Assembly: GCA_038396605.1 (NCBI GenBank)
Contig: CP121690.1
Coordinates: 1,334,500-1,398,499, forward strand
Length of the DNA stretch: 64,000 nt
From: Eubacteriales bacterium mix99
GTDB taxonomy: Bacteria; Bacillota; Clostridia; Caldicoprobacterales; DTU083
Direction: 5' to 3'
The position numbers were made by a program, and so were the translations under genes. Below the pieces are notes generated by a model. The model saw only the letters and a program-made list of their open reading frames with translations, was not told the origin of the DNA and ran no database searches. Below are positions 1-8,841 of the stretch, piece after piece. Position 1 is the stretch's first letter. Every line of letters starts with the position of its first letter.

Positions 1-239
1 ACCGGGAAAAGGTCACCATCACCGGTGTGGAGGATGTAGACAGCTTTGATGAGGAAGCGGTTCTGCTGGTAACGGAGCTGGGATATATTACACTGGAGGG
101 CGTGGACCTGCACATCAGTAAGCTGAACCTGGAAGAGGGACAATTGATTGTGGAAGGAGAGATCAACGGCGTGGAGTACAGCGATCATGAAGGAATGGGC
201 GGCGGGGATGGCGGTTTCTTCAAAAAGATGTTCCGGTAA
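1..239 (+). CDS. yabP: Sporulation protein YabP, 5'-truncated by window edge
   Basis: The reading frame is open from the first bases of the window (codons start at base 3), so only the last ~78 codons are present. The residues REKVTITGVEDVDSFDE and the short beta-rich body ending in FKKMFR fit the YabP family, a small protein made in the mother cell during endospore formation. In B. subtilis yabP and yabQ form a pair next to divIC, and the same order follows here, with yabQ 14 bp downstream. The GTG at 27 is an internal codon and not the likely start. Identification rests on family resemblance plus this conserved order. Confidence 0.85.
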   Translation, partial: REKVTITGVEDVDSFDEEAVLLVTELGYITLEGVDLHISKLNLEEGQLIVEGEINGVEYSDHEGMGGGDGGFFKKMFR

Positions 240-253
240 GGGGGATCTCTGAA

Positions 254-751
254 ATGTTTTCGACTTCCAACCAGGCTTATGTTTTTCTGTGCACGGTATA
301 TGCGGGCTTTCTGATTGGCTTGATTTATGATTTCTGCCGGATCATCCGGAGCATTGCGAAGCCTGGTGTATGGCTGACAGGGATGATGGATCTGCTGTTC
401 TGGATTCTGATTGGTGTTCTGTCCTTTCTTGTGATCTTCCGCGTGAACGATGGGGAAGTCCGTATTTATACCATAGTTGGCTTCGCGGTTGGCTGGGGTC
501 TGTATGTCCTGACACTGAGCCCCTATATCCGGAAGGCTCTGACCTGGATTTTTTGGGCGCTGGCCAAAGCGATCCGCTGGCTGATTACCATTCTCCTCTG
601 GCCCTTTCGATTTCTGATCCGTATTCTGGGATTTCCTATGCGCGGTGCAAAGCGGATTTTGTCAAAGGGATTTCACAGAATCCGGAAGGGAATGGCAGGA
701 TTTTCATTGAAAAAAAGAAGGAAAAGTGAAGAGAGAAAAGAGGAATTTTAG
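254..751 (+). CDS. yabQ: Spore cortex biosynthesis protein YabQ
   Basis: This 165-residue membrane protein has hydrophobic segments at about residues 10-30, 44-64 and 70-89. A Trp- and Arg-rich amphipathic stretch (about 95-127) and a very basic tail (KKRRKSEERKEEF) follow. The YabQ family is needed for spore cortex formation in B. subtilis and localises to membranes around the forespore. The start ATG at 254 has GGGGGAT upstream. Its position between yabP and divIC is the standard arrangement and supports the call. No dedicated promoter is evident, so it is probably cotranscribed with yabP. Confidence 0.88.
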   Translation: MFSTSNQAYVFLCTVYAGFLIGLIYDFCRIIRSIAKPGVWLTGMMDLLFWILIGVLSFLVIFRVNDGEVRIYTIVGFAVGWGLYVLTLSPYIRKALTWIFWALAKAIRWLITILLWPFRFLIRILGFPMRGAKRILSKGFHRIRKGMAGFSLKKRRKSEERKEEF

Positions 752-850
752 TTTACGTATCGAATTATAATAATAAGGCTGAATCTATTTTATCATCTGG
801 GCGGATGAATATAGCCGGCGCAGACTTTCAAACGAAAGAGGGGAATTCGG

Positions 851-1141
851 ATGTCAAAAAAGGGATACCGGCTGAAATTCAAAGCAAAGTTTTTGGTGGC
901 GATTGTGTTCATTGGGTATTTTTCCTCCATTCTTGTTCGTCAGGAGCTGGAAATGAATCGTCAGAAAAAGCGTATCGGTGAACTTCGTCAGGAGGTTTCC
1001 CAGGTGAAGCAGGATAACGATTCCCTGAGCCGGCAGGTAAAGCATACCCGATCCGATGAGTATGTGGAGCAGGCGGCACGGGACAAGCTCGGCTGGGTAA
1101 AAGAGGGCGAAACCATATTTATAGAAAAAAACAAGAATTGA
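851..1141 (+). CDS. divIC: Septum formation initiator family protein (DivIC/FtsB-like)
   Basis: This 96-residue bitopic protein has a short basic N-terminus, one transmembrane helix at about residues 12-27, and a coiled coil from about 31 to 66 (QKKRIGELRQEVSQVKQ). The C-terminal motif ARDKLGWVKEGETIF is characteristic of the DivIC/FtsB family. These proteins form a complex with FtsL/DivIB in the divisome and help trigger septal wall synthesis. The ATG at 851 has GAGGGGAA eight bases upstream. It sits between yabQ and the S1 gene as in many Firmicutes. Roughly 100 bp before it contain no clear sigma-A promoter. Confidence 0.85.
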   Translation: MSKKGYRLKFKAKFLVAIVFIGYFSSILVRQELEMNRQKKRIGELRQEVSQVKQDNDSLSRQVKHTRSDEYVEQAARDKLGWVKEGETIFIEKNKN

Positions 1142-1159
1142 GGAGGAAGCGCAACATTT

Positions 1160-1576
1160 ATGTCGTTTGAGGTTGGACAAATCGTAGAGGGAACCGTGTC
1201 CGGGATTACGAGTTTTGGTGCATTTGTGGAACTTGGCGGAGGCAAAACCGGGATGGTTCATATTTCGGAAATTGCCGATGCTTATGTGAAGGATATTCAT
1301 GCATATCTGAAGCTTCATGACAAGGTAAGGGTCAAGGTATTGGCCGTGGATGAGAAGGGCAAAATCAGTCTCTCCATCCGTAAGGCAAACGAAGGGAAAA
1401 AATCTTCCCGGCCTGCGGATGTGGATTGGAACACGGAACTGCGCAGCGGAAATTCCGGAGGTTCCTTTGAGGATACCTTATCAAAGTTCATGAAGGACAG
1501 CGAGGAGCGGCTTTTGGACATTAAGCGCAACCGGGAATCCAAACGCGGCGGCGGTTATTCCCGCAGGAAGGGCTGA
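1160..1576 (+). CDS. yabR: S1 RNA-binding domain protein (YabR-like)
   Basis: The 138-residue product begins with a complete S1 OB-fold (about residues 1-72): VGQIVEGTVSGITSFGAFVE, then the MVHISEIAD element and VKVLAVDEKGKISLS. The S1 domain is followed by a basic, low-complexity tail that ends in RRKG. B. subtilis YabR occupies the same position after divIC. S1 proteins bind single-stranded RNA; the specific cellular role of YabR is not settled. An AGGAGGAAG ribosome-binding site overlaps the divIC stop region, suggesting cotranscription. Confidence 0.85.
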   Translation: MSFEVGQIVEGTVSGITSFGAFVELGGGKTGMVHISEIADAYVKDIHAYLKLHDKVRVKVLAVDEKGKISLSIRKANEGKKSSRPADVDWNTELRSGNSGGSFEDTLSKFMKDSEERLLDIKRNRESKRGGGYSRRKG

Positions 1577-1582
1577 GGTACT

Positions 1583-1610
1583 GTGCTGTTTTTGCTTTCA
1601 AAAACGGCAC
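1583..1610 (+). other. Inverted repeat after yabR
   Basis: GTGCTGTTTTTG and CAAAAACGGCAC form a 12-bp stem with a 4-nt loop just after the yabR stop. It is not followed by a T-run on either strand, so it is not a canonical intrinsic terminator. It could be an RNA-stabilising hairpin or a processing site. Confidence 0.45.
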
Positions 1611-1627
1611 GAAAATCAAAATAATGG

Positions 1628-1656
1628 TTGACTTTACTGCGGCTTTATAATAAAAT
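1628..1656 (+). promoter_or_regulatory. Sigma-A promoter for the tRNA-Met pair
   Basis: TTGACT at 1628-1633 and TAAAAT at 1651-1656 are separated by 17 bp. Transcription would start about 45 bp before the first tRNA. Confidence 0.55.
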
Positions 1657-1707
1657 ATGGGATGTCGTTGCGGAAGTGTGATTTCTTTCAGTCGCATGAG
1701 GCAATAT

Positions 1708-1784
<77 letters not shown>

Positions 1785-1787
1785 TTT

Positions 1788-1864
1788 GGCGGCGTAGCTC
1801 AGGTGGCCAGAGCATTCGGTTCATACCCGAAGTGTCAGCGGTTCAAATCCGTTCGCCGCTACCA
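1788..1864 (+). tRNA. Elongator tRNA-Met (CAT)
   Basis: This is a 77-nt cloverleaf with the CCA encoded. The acceptor stem GGCGGCG pairs with CGCCGCT through a terminal G-T. The anticodon stem TTCGG/CCGAA encloses TTCATAC, with the anticodon CAT at 1822-1824. Unlike the preceding tRNA it has a paired position 1-72 and lacks the three G-C pairs. It resembles B. subtilis elongator Met. A lysidine-modified tRNA-Ile2 also reads CAT, but the body of this gene fits Met better. Only 3 bp separate it from the initiator gene. Confidence 0.88.
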
Positions 1865-1876
1865 GATTTGAAAATG

Positions 1877-1925
1877 ATCCAGCCATTTCCTTCCTTGAAG
1901 CGGAAGGAAGGACTGGATATTTTTA
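1877..1925 (+). terminator. Intrinsic terminator after tRNA pair
   Basis: Outer arms ATCCAG (1877-1882) and CTGGAT (1913-1918), plus inner arms TTCCTTCC and GGAAGGAAGG, form a long hairpin followed by ATTTTTAA. Confidence 0.85.
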
Positions 1926-2048
1926 AATATCTTTTCAGAATTCGTATACCATTCTTTTAAAAATTATGACACGAAATTTATTCCCATTTTGGCGAGAATG
2001 GGAAACGCGCAAGTGGAAAATTCTGTTTTATCCGGTTTTGAATGGGTT

Positions 2049-2116
2049 TTTGTCGTAAAGTTTTTGAAACAGCCTTCCTTATATTGACAAATAATTTGGA
2101 CAGGCTTTGCTATAAT
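2049..2116 (+). promoter_or_regulatory. spoIIE promoter: 21-bp-spaced sigma-A elements with Spo0A-like boxes
   Basis: TTGACA (2084-2089) and TATAAT (2111-2116) are perfect hexamers, but 21 bp lie between them. TTTGTCGTA at 2049-2057 is close to the Spo0A box TTTGTCRAA. The reverse complement of 2083-2091, overlapping the -35, reads TTTGTCAAT. In B. subtilis spoIIE and spoIIG are known for 21-22 bp spacing and activation by Spo0A~P, and this site has the same architecture. Confidence 0.75.
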
Positions 2117-2174
2117 AACATCACCTCTCCAGGCACAGGCGGAGTGCTGAAAAATTCATTAGGTGGTGTTGACA

Positions 2175-4571
2175 TTGATCCATAAGGATGCGTTCCTCCC
2201 GTTGAATCTGTTTGCAAACCAAAGTGCTGTCCGGAAAAAAGCGGCAGTTTTCCCTTTCCGGCTCCTGATGCAGGATATGCTGACCTTCTTTTTCTGTTTT
2301 CTGATTGGACGGGCGGTTCTGTTTGATGAGATTGCTCCCTTCGGGACAGCGCTGTTTGCGGTCCTGCTGTATCGGAAGAAGGGGGGGCTCCACGCTTTTG
2401 TGGCGGTGACTGCGGGGCTGTTCAGCTTCCGCTTTGGCGGGTTTGCCGTCAAATATGTCATCACAATGTTGCTTTTTGCATCCGGCTGGGCGTTTGCTGA
2501 TAAAAAGTCCATGAAATGGACGGCTTTCCGGGCAGCGGCTCTTCTTTTTGCCTGCCTGTTCCTGGTCAATGCCATATTCTCTGCCCTCCACGGGTTTCTG
2601 CTGTATGAAATCCTCATCGGCCTGCTGGAAAGCATTGTGGGATTTGTTATGGTCTTTATCCTGTCCCAGACGGCGGATGTGCTTTGGGATAAAACGCGCC
2701 GGCGAATTCTGTCCAATGAGGAAATGATCTGTATCAGCATCTTTTTTTCCCTGGCTATCATTGGATTCTGGAATATCCATTTGTTTGGACTCTCCCTCCG
2801 GAATATCTTCTCCGTATTTCTGATCCTGTTGTCTGCCTATATCGGCGGGGCCGGAGCGGGCGCTGCCATCGGCATCACGGTGGGATTTCTTTTGTCCCTG
2901 GCTTCTGCCCCGGATCCGGTCCTGATGGGGAATCTGGCCATATGCGGTCTGCTTGCCGGCACGTTTCGGGATCTGGGACGGCTGGGATCCGGTGTCGCTT
3001 TTTTGCTTGCCAATATCCTGATGACATTTTACATCAACCGATCCGCCTTTGTCATACTTCCGTTCTGGGAGATTGCCGGAGCGATTGCCCTTCTCATGAT
3101 GATCCCCAAAAGCGGGATCCGCTTTCTGCGGAGGTTTGTGGATTATGGCCGGGCAAGGGCCGACGAGCAGCAGTATTACGGAAAAAGGGTGCAGGAGCTC
3201 ACAGCGGGCAGGCTGGATGAGTTTGCTGGAGTGTTTCATCACCTGTCCAAAGTGTTTGGAAGGATATCCGAACAGAACTCCGCCAAAGGCAGGGAGGAAC
3301 TGTCCCGGATCTTTGATCAGGTGGCGGATCATGTGTGCAGGGGATGTCCGCTGTACCGCAGCTGCTGGGAGCGGGACTTCTACAATACGTACAGCAATCT
3401 GGTTGACCTGGTTGCGGTATGTGAGGAAAAAGGTTCTGTCGGGGAAAGCGACTTTCCTCCGGCGATGCTCCGAAAATGTCTGAACAGCGGCGAACTGACA
3501 GAAGAACTGAATGTTGTATACCATGCCTATCGTTCCAATCTGAACTGGCAGCAAAGGATCTTTGACTGCCGCCGGCTGGTTGCGGAGCAGCTCGACGGAG
3601 TCAGCCAGGTGGTAAAGCAGCTTGCGGCGGAACTGGATATGGATGTGCGTTTCCGGAACAATATAGAAGAAGCCCTCCGTCTGGAGCTGGATAAAAGCGG
3701 AATCTACGCAAAGGAAGTCCTTGTGCTGGAGAAGTCCGGAGGGGCAACGGAGATCAGCATTGTAAAGCCGGCCTGCCAGGGCGGGCGGGAATGCAGGAGA
3801 CATGTGGAAGGAATTGTAAGTCGAGTGATGGGGAAACCGATGAGCTGTCTTTCCCCGGAATGTATCCGGGCCGGGAAGGAGGATTGTACCCTAAATCTGG
3901 TGGAGACCCGCCGGTTTGAGGTGGTTACCGGCATTGCCCGGAAGCCGAGACAGGACATCCTGACCTCCGGAGACAGTTATTCCTTCGCGCCGGTGAAAGA
4001 CGGAAAATATCTGCTGGCTCTGAGCGACGGCATGGGCTCCGGAGCCAGGGCGGCGGAGGAAAGCAGTGCCGTGGTTTCTCTTTTGGAAAATTTTCTGGAG
4101 GCGGGTTTTGATCAGAACATCACGGTAAAGACCATTAATTCCATCCTTATGCTTCGTTCCCAGGAGGAAATGTTCGCAACGGCGGATGTGTGCATTATGG
4201 ATCTGGTGGGCGGTACGGCCGACTTTATCAAAATCGGCGGTGTTCCCAGCTTCCTGCGCAGGGGAAACAAGGTGGAAATCATCCGCCAGGATGCCCTGCC
4301 CATTGGAATTCTGGAGGAGGTACAGCTGGAGAACATCTCTGCTCCTATTCAGGATGAGGACCGGATTGTCATGGTGACTGACGGCATTCTGGACGCTTTT
4401 GCCGTCATGGGAGATGGAGAACGGGCCCTGGCTGATTTCATTGCCACCCTGAATACGATCAATCCACAGGAAATCGCAGATTCGGTGATGGAAGAGGCTT
4501 TGCTGCAGAAAGATGGAGTGGCAAAGGACGATATGACCGTATTGGTGGGCCGGATCTGGACGCCGTGCTGA
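2175..4571 (+). CDS. spoIIE: Stage II sporulation protein E (SpoIIE), PP2C-type phosphatase
   Basis: The ~798-residue product has an N-terminal third with about ten hydrophobic helices. A central regulatory region follows, with a Cys cluster CRGCPLYRSCW near residue 390. The C-terminal PP2C/PPM phosphatase has metal-binding motifs SDGMGSG, VTDGILDAF and AKDDMTVLV. SpoIIE sits at the polar septum and dephosphorylates SpoIIAA, which releases sigma-F in the forespore. The frame is open from GTG 2163, but AGGTGG (2161-2166) best serves the TTG at 2175. The upstream promoter has 21-bp spacing and Spo0A-like boxes, as expected for spoIIE. The spoIIE-tilS-hpt-ftsH order is conserved in Firmicutes. 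Confidence 0.95.
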   Translation: MIHKDAFLPLNLFANQSAVRKKAAVFPFRLLMQDMLTFFFCFLIGRAVLFDEIAPFGTALFAVLLYRKKGGLHAFVAVTAGLFSFRFGGFAVKYVITMLLFASGWAFADKKSMKWTAFRAAALLFACLFLVNAIFSALHGFLLYEILIGLLESIVGFVMVFILSQTADVLWDKTRRRILSNEEMICISIFFSLAIIGFWNIHLFGLSLRNIFSVFLILLSAYIGGAGAGAAIGITVGFLLSLASAPDPVLMGNLAICGLLAGTFRDLGRLGSGVAFLLANILMTFYINRSAFVILPFWEIAGAIALLMMIPKSGIRFLRRFVDYGRARADEQQYYGKRVQELTAGRLDEFAGVFHHLSKVFGRISEQNSAKGREELSRIFDQVADHVCRGCPLYRSCWERDFYNTYSNLVDLVAVCEEKGSVGESDFPPAMLRKCLNSGELTEELNVVYHAYRSNLNWQQRIFDCRRLVAEQLDGVSQVVKQLAAELDMDVRFRNNIEEALRLELDKSGIYAKEVLVLEKSGGATEISIVKPACQGGRECRRHVEGIVSRVMGKPMSCLSPECIRAGKEDCTLNLVETRRFEVVTGIARKPRQDILTSGDSYSFAPVKDGKYLLALSDGMGSGARAAEESSAVVSLLENFLEAGFDQNITVKTINSILMLRSQEEMFATADVCIMDLVGGTADFIKIGGVPSFLRRGNKVEIIRQDALPIGILEEVQLENISAPIQDEDRIVMVTDGILDAFAVMGDGERALADFIATLNTINPQEIADSVMEEALLQKDGVAKDDMTVLVGRIWTPC

Positions 4572-4619
4572 AAGGAGGTCTGCTGCAGGGAGGTCCGGCA
4601 GGAAATCCGGTGTGCCCAA

Positions 4620-4661
4620 AAAAGCGGAGGCAAAGAGAACCCATTCTGCCTCTGCTTTTTT
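4620..4661 (+). terminator. Intrinsic terminator after spoIIE
   Basis: AGCGGAGGCA (4623-4632) pairs with TGCCTCTGCT (4647-4656), followed by a run of six T. Confidence 0.85.
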
Positions 4662-4721
4662 ATGCATTATGGCAAAAATGTTGCCGGTTATGCAAAAAGC
4701 CGTGCAAAACAGGGAACGGCC

Positions 4722-4750
4722 TTGAAAATAAAAGGGAAAAAGGCTACAAT
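4722..4750 (+). promoter_or_regulatory. Promoter for tilS-hpt
   Basis: TTGAAA (4722-4727), a 17-bp spacer and TACAAT (4745-4750), about 25-35 bp before the tilS start. Confidence 0.65.
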
Positions 4751-4783
4751 AACAACAAACAACGAGGAGGCAGGGTGCATTCC

Positions 4784-6259
4784 ATGCTGGTGGAAAAGGT
4801 AAGAAAATACATGGAGGACCGGGGTATGCTTTCCAGGGGGGACCGTGTTGTGGTCGGTCTGTCCGGGGGGCCGGATTCGGTGGCACTTCTCCATATTCTG
4901 AGGGAATTACAGGAGTCTATGGAGATTCGGCTGTTTGCCGCTCATGTCAACCATTGCCTCCGAGGCGGGGCATCGGATGAAGACGCTGCATTTGCGGAAA
5001 GGCTGTGCAGGGAGTGGGACATTCCTTTTTTTCAGAAAAGGGCGGATATCGGCGCCCTTTCGGCAAGGTTTCATCGCTCGGAGGAAGAGACCGGAAGGCT
5101 GGTTCGGTATGACTTTTTCCGCCAGGTCCGGAAGCAGGTGAACGGAAACCGGATTGCGACGGCTCATCACCGGAACGACCAGGCGGAAACCATTCTGCAT
5201 CATATCATCCGGGGGGCGGGGATGCAGGGGCTGTCCGGCATCGCACCGGTATCGGAGGGCGTTCTCATCCGTCCGCTGCTGGATGTCACCCGGGAGGAGA
5301 TCCGGGACTACCTGCGGGAAAACAAACTGTCCTGCCGGGTGGACGCCACCAATGCGGATTCCTACCATACCAGAAACCGGATCCGGAACGGACTGATTCC
5401 CTACCTGGAGCGGGACTTCAATCCGGATATTGTGGGCAGCCTGGCCCGGATGGGAGAGATCGTCCGGGAAGAGAACGATTTTATGGCGGAGTACTGCGGC
5501 AGGGTATACCGGGAGTGCTCTTCCCGGGAGCAGGGAGCTGTGGATCTGGACCTGGAGCAGCTGCTTTCCTTTCACAGCGCAGTGCAGAAGCGTCTGATCC
5601 AAACGGCGATCCTGGAGGTGCGGGGAAGCCCGGACGGAGTGGGATCCGTTCATATTCTGGCGGCAGCACGACTGGCCTTACAGTCCCGGACAGGATCTGT
5701 GACCAGGATCCCGAGTGTCTGCGGGCCTCCTTTTCATCCGGAAGTTATCGTGGAAAAGGGATATGGAGTCCTTCGTTTCCGAAAGTCGGGACAGGAGAAC
5801 ACTCCCGCTTTTTTTGATGTTCCCCTGCCGGTACCGGGGACGGTGTTTTTAAAGGAATTGGGCATCCTGGTGACGGCGGAAGAAACAGATGTGAAAAGGG
5901 GTTTTGCTTTTTCCCCGGAGTGTATCTATATGGATGAGAGCGCAGTAAAAGGCAGTCTGCGGATCCGGCTGCGCCGGAACGGGGATCGGTTTCGTCCCCT
6001 TGGTCTGAACGGGACCAAAAAGCTGAAAGATTTTTTTATGGACCGAAAGATACCCAGGGAAGAAAGAGACCGCATTCCGCTGCTGATTGACAGGGAAGAT
6101 GGAAAAGATCATATTATCTGGGTGGTCGGTCTGCAGATGAGCGGGGATTACCGGATTACCGAATCATCCGGAAGAATCCTGCGGATCGGTATGAAATACA
6201 AAAATTTGGAAAAACATATGGAGGGTAATCAATGTCGGAGAATGTGGAAAGAATACTGA
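4784..6259 (+). CDS. tilS: tRNA(Ile)-lysidine synthase TilS
   Basis: TilS converts the wobble C of tRNA-Ile(CAU) to lysidine using ATP, which switches its identity from Met to Ile; it is normally essential. The N-terminal N-type ATP-pyrophosphatase domain shows SGGPDSVALLH, then HVNHCLRGG and TAHHRNDQAET. The C-terminal substrate-binding domain contains LKDFFMDRKIPREERDRIP. The length of ~491 residues is normal. GAGGAGG at 4764-4770 could serve GTG 4775 (spacing 4) or ATG 4784 (spacing 13), so the start is uncertain by three codons. The frame stays open further upstream to 4565, but that part crosses the terminator and promoter. The 3' end overlaps hpt by 28 bp. Confidence 0.93.
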   Translation: MLVEKVRKYMEDRGMLSRGDRVVVGLSGGPDSVALLHILRELQESMEIRLFAAHVNHCLRGGASDEDAAFAERLCREWDIPFFQKRADIGALSARFHRSEEETGRLVRYDFFRQVRKQVNGNRIATAHHRNDQAETILHHIIRGAGMQGLSGIAPVSEGVLIRPLLDVTREEIRDYLRENKLSCRVDATNADSYHTRNRIRNGLIPYLERDFNPDIVGSLARMGEIVREENDFMAEYCGRVYRECSSREQGAVDLDLEQLLSFHSAVQKRLIQTAILEVRGSPDGVGSVHILAAARLALQSRTGSVTRIPSVCGPPFHPEVIVEKGYGVLRFRKSGQENTPAFFDVPLPVPGTVFLKELGILVTAEETDVKRGFAFSPECIYMDESAVKGSLRIRLRRNGDRFRPLGLNGTKKLKDFFMDRKIPREERDRIPLLIDREDGKDHIIWVVGLQMSGDYRITESSGRILRIGMKYKNLEKHMEGNQCRRMWKEY

Positions 6260-6771
6260 TAGATGAGGAAACACTGCAAAAGCGGGTCCGGGAGATGGGC
6301 AGGCAGCTCACGGAAGACTACCGGGGCAAGGACCTGGTCATTATCGCCATTCTCAAGGGAGCGGTGGTCTTTACCTCAGATCTGATCAAGGAAATCAAAC
6401 TGCCTCTGTCCATTGACTTTATGGCAGTTTCCAGCTACGGCGTTTCCACCAAATCTTCCGGTGTCGTACGGATTCTGAAGGACCTGGAGGAGGAGATTGA
6501 AGGCAGGGATGTTCTGATTGTGGAGGATATTGTGGATACCGGACTGACCCTTCACTATCTTGTGGAAAACCTGTGGTCCAGGGGACCGAAGTCGCTGAAA
6601 ATCTGCTGCTGCCTGGATAAGCCCACCCGGCGTACCGCACCGGTAAAGGTGGATTATGTGGGGTTTGACATTCCGGATGAGTTTGTCATCGGATACGGGC
6701 TGGATTACGCGGAACGGTACCGGAATCTTCCCTATATCGGGATTCTCTCCAAAGACGCTTTAAAGAAATAA
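6232..6771 (+). CDS. hpt: Hypoxanthine phosphoribosyltransferase
   Basis: This 179-residue enzyme of purine salvage converts hypoxanthine or guanine plus PRPP to IMP or GMP. The PRPP-binding loop VLIVEDIVDTGLTL is present near residue 100. IAILKGAVVFTSDL near residue 40 and the C-terminal VDYVGFDIPDEFVIGYGLDY complete the family signature. The ATG at 6232 follows GGAGGG with good spacing and lies inside the end of tilS, implying translational coupling. The tilS-hpt-ftsH order is widely conserved. Confidence 0.94.
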   Translation: MSENVERILIDEETLQKRVREMGRQLTEDYRGKDLVIIAILKGAVVFTSDLIKEIKLPLSIDFMAVSSYGVSTKSSGVVRILKDLEEEIEGRDVLIVEDIVDTGLTLHYLVENLWSRGPKSLKICCCLDKPTRRTAPVKVDYVGFDIPDEFVIGYGLDYAERYRNLPYIGILSKDALKK

Positions 6772-6817
6772 CAGGAAGGAACAGAGATAATATTCTGACA
6801 TTTTAAAACGCTTTTCG

Positions 6818-6846
6818 TTGCTTTTGCCGGGCGGATATGCTAAAAT
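6818..6846 (+). promoter_or_regulatory. Promoter for ftsH
   Basis: TTGCTT (6818-6823), a 17-bp spacer and TAAAAT (6841-6846), 46 bp before the TTG start. Confidence 0.55.
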
Positions 6847-6891
6847 TATAAAATGCAGTAAAATTTGATTTATTGGAAGGGAGGGCTGGGG

Positions 6892-8757
6892 TTGAGGAAA
6901 TTTTTAAGAGGCCCGGGCTTTTATCTGATTCTATTGATTGTGATTATACTCGTTGTTGCAATGTCCGACATCGGAGGGTCGCAGGAACGATTGTCATATC
7001 CGGAGCTGCTGCAGGGGATCAAGGACGGGAAGATCTCCCACCTGATGACCAACGAACGTATGGTGGTGGGCCTGCGCAAGGGATCATCCATTCCTGTGGA
7101 GAGCTTTCCGGATAAATATGATTTTGAATCCTATATTCCGAACAGCAGTATTTTTGACAGGGATGTACGCCTGATTGAGGCGGAAAAGCTGAAGACGAAT
7201 CCGGAGGATATCACCTCCGATCAATTCAGCTTCAAATGGGATCCGCAGGCGGTTCCCGAGGCGCCATGGTGGCTGAGTCTTTTGCCTTTTGTCATCATGA
7301 TTGGTGTGTTTGTTATTTTCTGGTTTGTTTTCATGCAGCAGGCCCAGGGCGGCGGCAACAAGGTGATGACGTTCGGCAAGAGCCGTGCTAGGGTCCATCA
7401 GGATGAAAAGCACCATATCACATTTGAAAATGTTGCCGGTGCAGATGAGGAAAAGGACGAGCTGCGGGAGATTGTTGAATTTTTGAAGAATCCCAGGAAG
7501 TTTATCGAGCTGGGAGCCAGGATTCCCAAGGGTGTTCTGCTGGTCGGCCCTCCCGGGACCGGAAAGACACTGCTGGCCAAGGCGGTGTCCGGGGAAGCCG
7601 GAGTTCCGTTCTTCAGCATCAGCGGCTCCGATTTTGTGGAGATGTTTGTCGGTGTCGGGGCTTCCAGGGTCCGGGACCTGTTTGAGCAGGCAAAGAGAAG
7701 CGCACCCTGCATCATATTCATTGATGAAATTGATGCCGTGGGACGTCACAGAGGCGCAGGACTGGGCGGCGGCCACGATGAAAGGGAGCAGACGCTGAAT
7801 CAGCTGCTGGTGGAGATGGACGGATTTGCTGTCAACGAGGGGATCATTATTCTGGCAGCTACCAACCGTCCGGATATTCTGGATCCGGCTCTGCTTCGGC
7901 CAGGACGTTTCGATCGCAGGGTTGTGGTCGGAGTGCCGGATGTCAAGGGCAGGGAAGAGATCATAAAGGTTCATTCTAAAGGCAAGCCACTGGGTCCCGA
8001 AGTGGATCTGAAGGTGCTGGCACAGCGTACACCGGGATTTACCGGAGCGGATATTGAGAACATGATGAACGAGGCGGCCATTCTTGCTGCACGGAGAAGC
8101 AAAAAGGAAATCGGAATGAATGAGATCGAAGAGGCCATCACCCGTGTCATTGCCGGACCGGAGAAGAAAAGCCGGATCTTTACCGAAAAGGACAAACGAC
8201 TGGTTGCCTACCATGAAGCAGGGCATGCCGTTGTGGCAAGACTGCTTCCCAATGCGGATCCGGTGCATCAGGTGTCCATTGTGCCCAGAGGACAGGCAGG
8301 CGGCTATACGCTGACCCTGCCGAAGGAAGACAGGAACTTTGTTTCCCGTGACGAACTGGAGACGGAGATCACCAAGCTGCTGGGCGGCCGGGTGGCGGAA
8401 CATCTGGTATTGAAGGATATCAGTACAGGCGCTTCCAACGATCTTCAGAGAGCCAGCCAGATTGCCAGAAAGATGGTTACGGAATATGGCATGAGCGACA
8501 GTCTGGGACCCATTACGTACGGTTCCGATCAGGATGAGATCTTTATCGGAAGGGATCTGGGGCATACCCGCATGTACAGTGAAGAGGTGGCATGCCGCAT
8601 TGATGAAGAAGTCAAGAAGATCATTGGGGATGCTTACAACAAGGCGGAAAAGCTATTGAAGGACAACATTGACCGGCTGCACCGGGTGGCCGCAGCTCTT
8701 TTGGAGAAGGAAAAGCTGGAGTCCGATGAGTTTGAAGCGGCTTTCGCAGCCGGCTAA
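6892..8757 (+). CDS. ftsH: ATP-dependent zinc metalloprotease FtsH
   Basis: This membrane-anchored AAA+ protease degrades misfolded membrane proteins and regulators. Two transmembrane helices (about residues 8-24 and 122-146) bracket an extracytoplasmic domain. The AAA domain has Walker A GPPGTGKT, Walker B IIFIDEID, and the second region of homology ending in RPGRFDRR. The metalloprotease site is HEAGH. The ~621-residue length is normal. TTG 6892 is preferred because GGAAGGGAGGG lies 8 bases upstream; the in-frame codon at 6865 has no ribosome-binding site. Confidence 0.96.
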   Translation: MRKFLRGPGFYLILLIVIILVVAMSDIGGSQERLSYPELLQGIKDGKISHLMTNERMVVGLRKGSSIPVESFPDKYDFESYIPNSSIFDRDVRLIEAEKLKTNPEDITSDQFSFKWDPQAVPEAPWWLSLLPFVIMIGVFVIFWFVFMQQAQGGGNKVMTFGKSRARVHQDEKHHITFENVAGADEEKDELREIVEFLKNPRKFIELGARIPKGVLLVGPPGTGKTLLAKAVSGEAGVPFFSISGSDFVEMFVGVGASRVRDLFEQAKRSAPCIIFIDEIDAVGRHRGAGLGGGHDEREQTLNQLLVEMDGFAVNEGIIILAATNRPDILDPALLRPGRFDRRVVVGVPDVKGREEIIKVHSKGKPLGPEVDLKVLAQRTPGFTGADIENMMNEAAILAARRSKKEIGMNEIEEAITRVIAGPEKKSRIFTEKDKRLVAYHEAGHAVVARLLPNADPVHQVSIVPRGQAGGYTLTLPKEDRNFVSRDELETEITKLLGGRVAEHLVLKDISTGASNDLQRASQIARKMVTEYGMSDSLGPITYGSDQDEIFIGRDLGHTRMYSEEVACRIDEEVKKIIGDAYNKAEKLLKDNIDRLHRVAAALLEKEKLESDEFEAAFAAG

Positions 8758-8785
8758 ATTAAGAAAGAACAATAAAGAAGCAGCA

Positions 8786-8820
8786 GAGGATGGCATGCAG
8801 GATTGCCATCCTTTGTTTTT
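8786..8820 (+). terminator. Intrinsic terminator after ftsH
   Basis: AGGATGGCA (8787-8795) pairs with TGCCATCCT (8804-8812), followed by TTGTTTTT. Confidence 0.85.
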
Positions 8821-8841
8821 ATGCTGAGGGGGAAGATAAAT

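Noticed and set aside
1583..1610. Terminator after yabR
   Set aside because: Good stem but no T-run on either strand; listed only as an inverted repeat.
2121..3803. 560-codon open frame on the minus strand
   Set aside because: It lies opposite spoIIE, whose protein motifs are unmistakable. The product is Pro/Gln/His-rich low-quality sequence typical of an antisense frame.
7084..8565. 493-codon open frame on the minus strand
   Set aside because: Antisense to ftsH, no ribosome-binding site, no recognisable domain.
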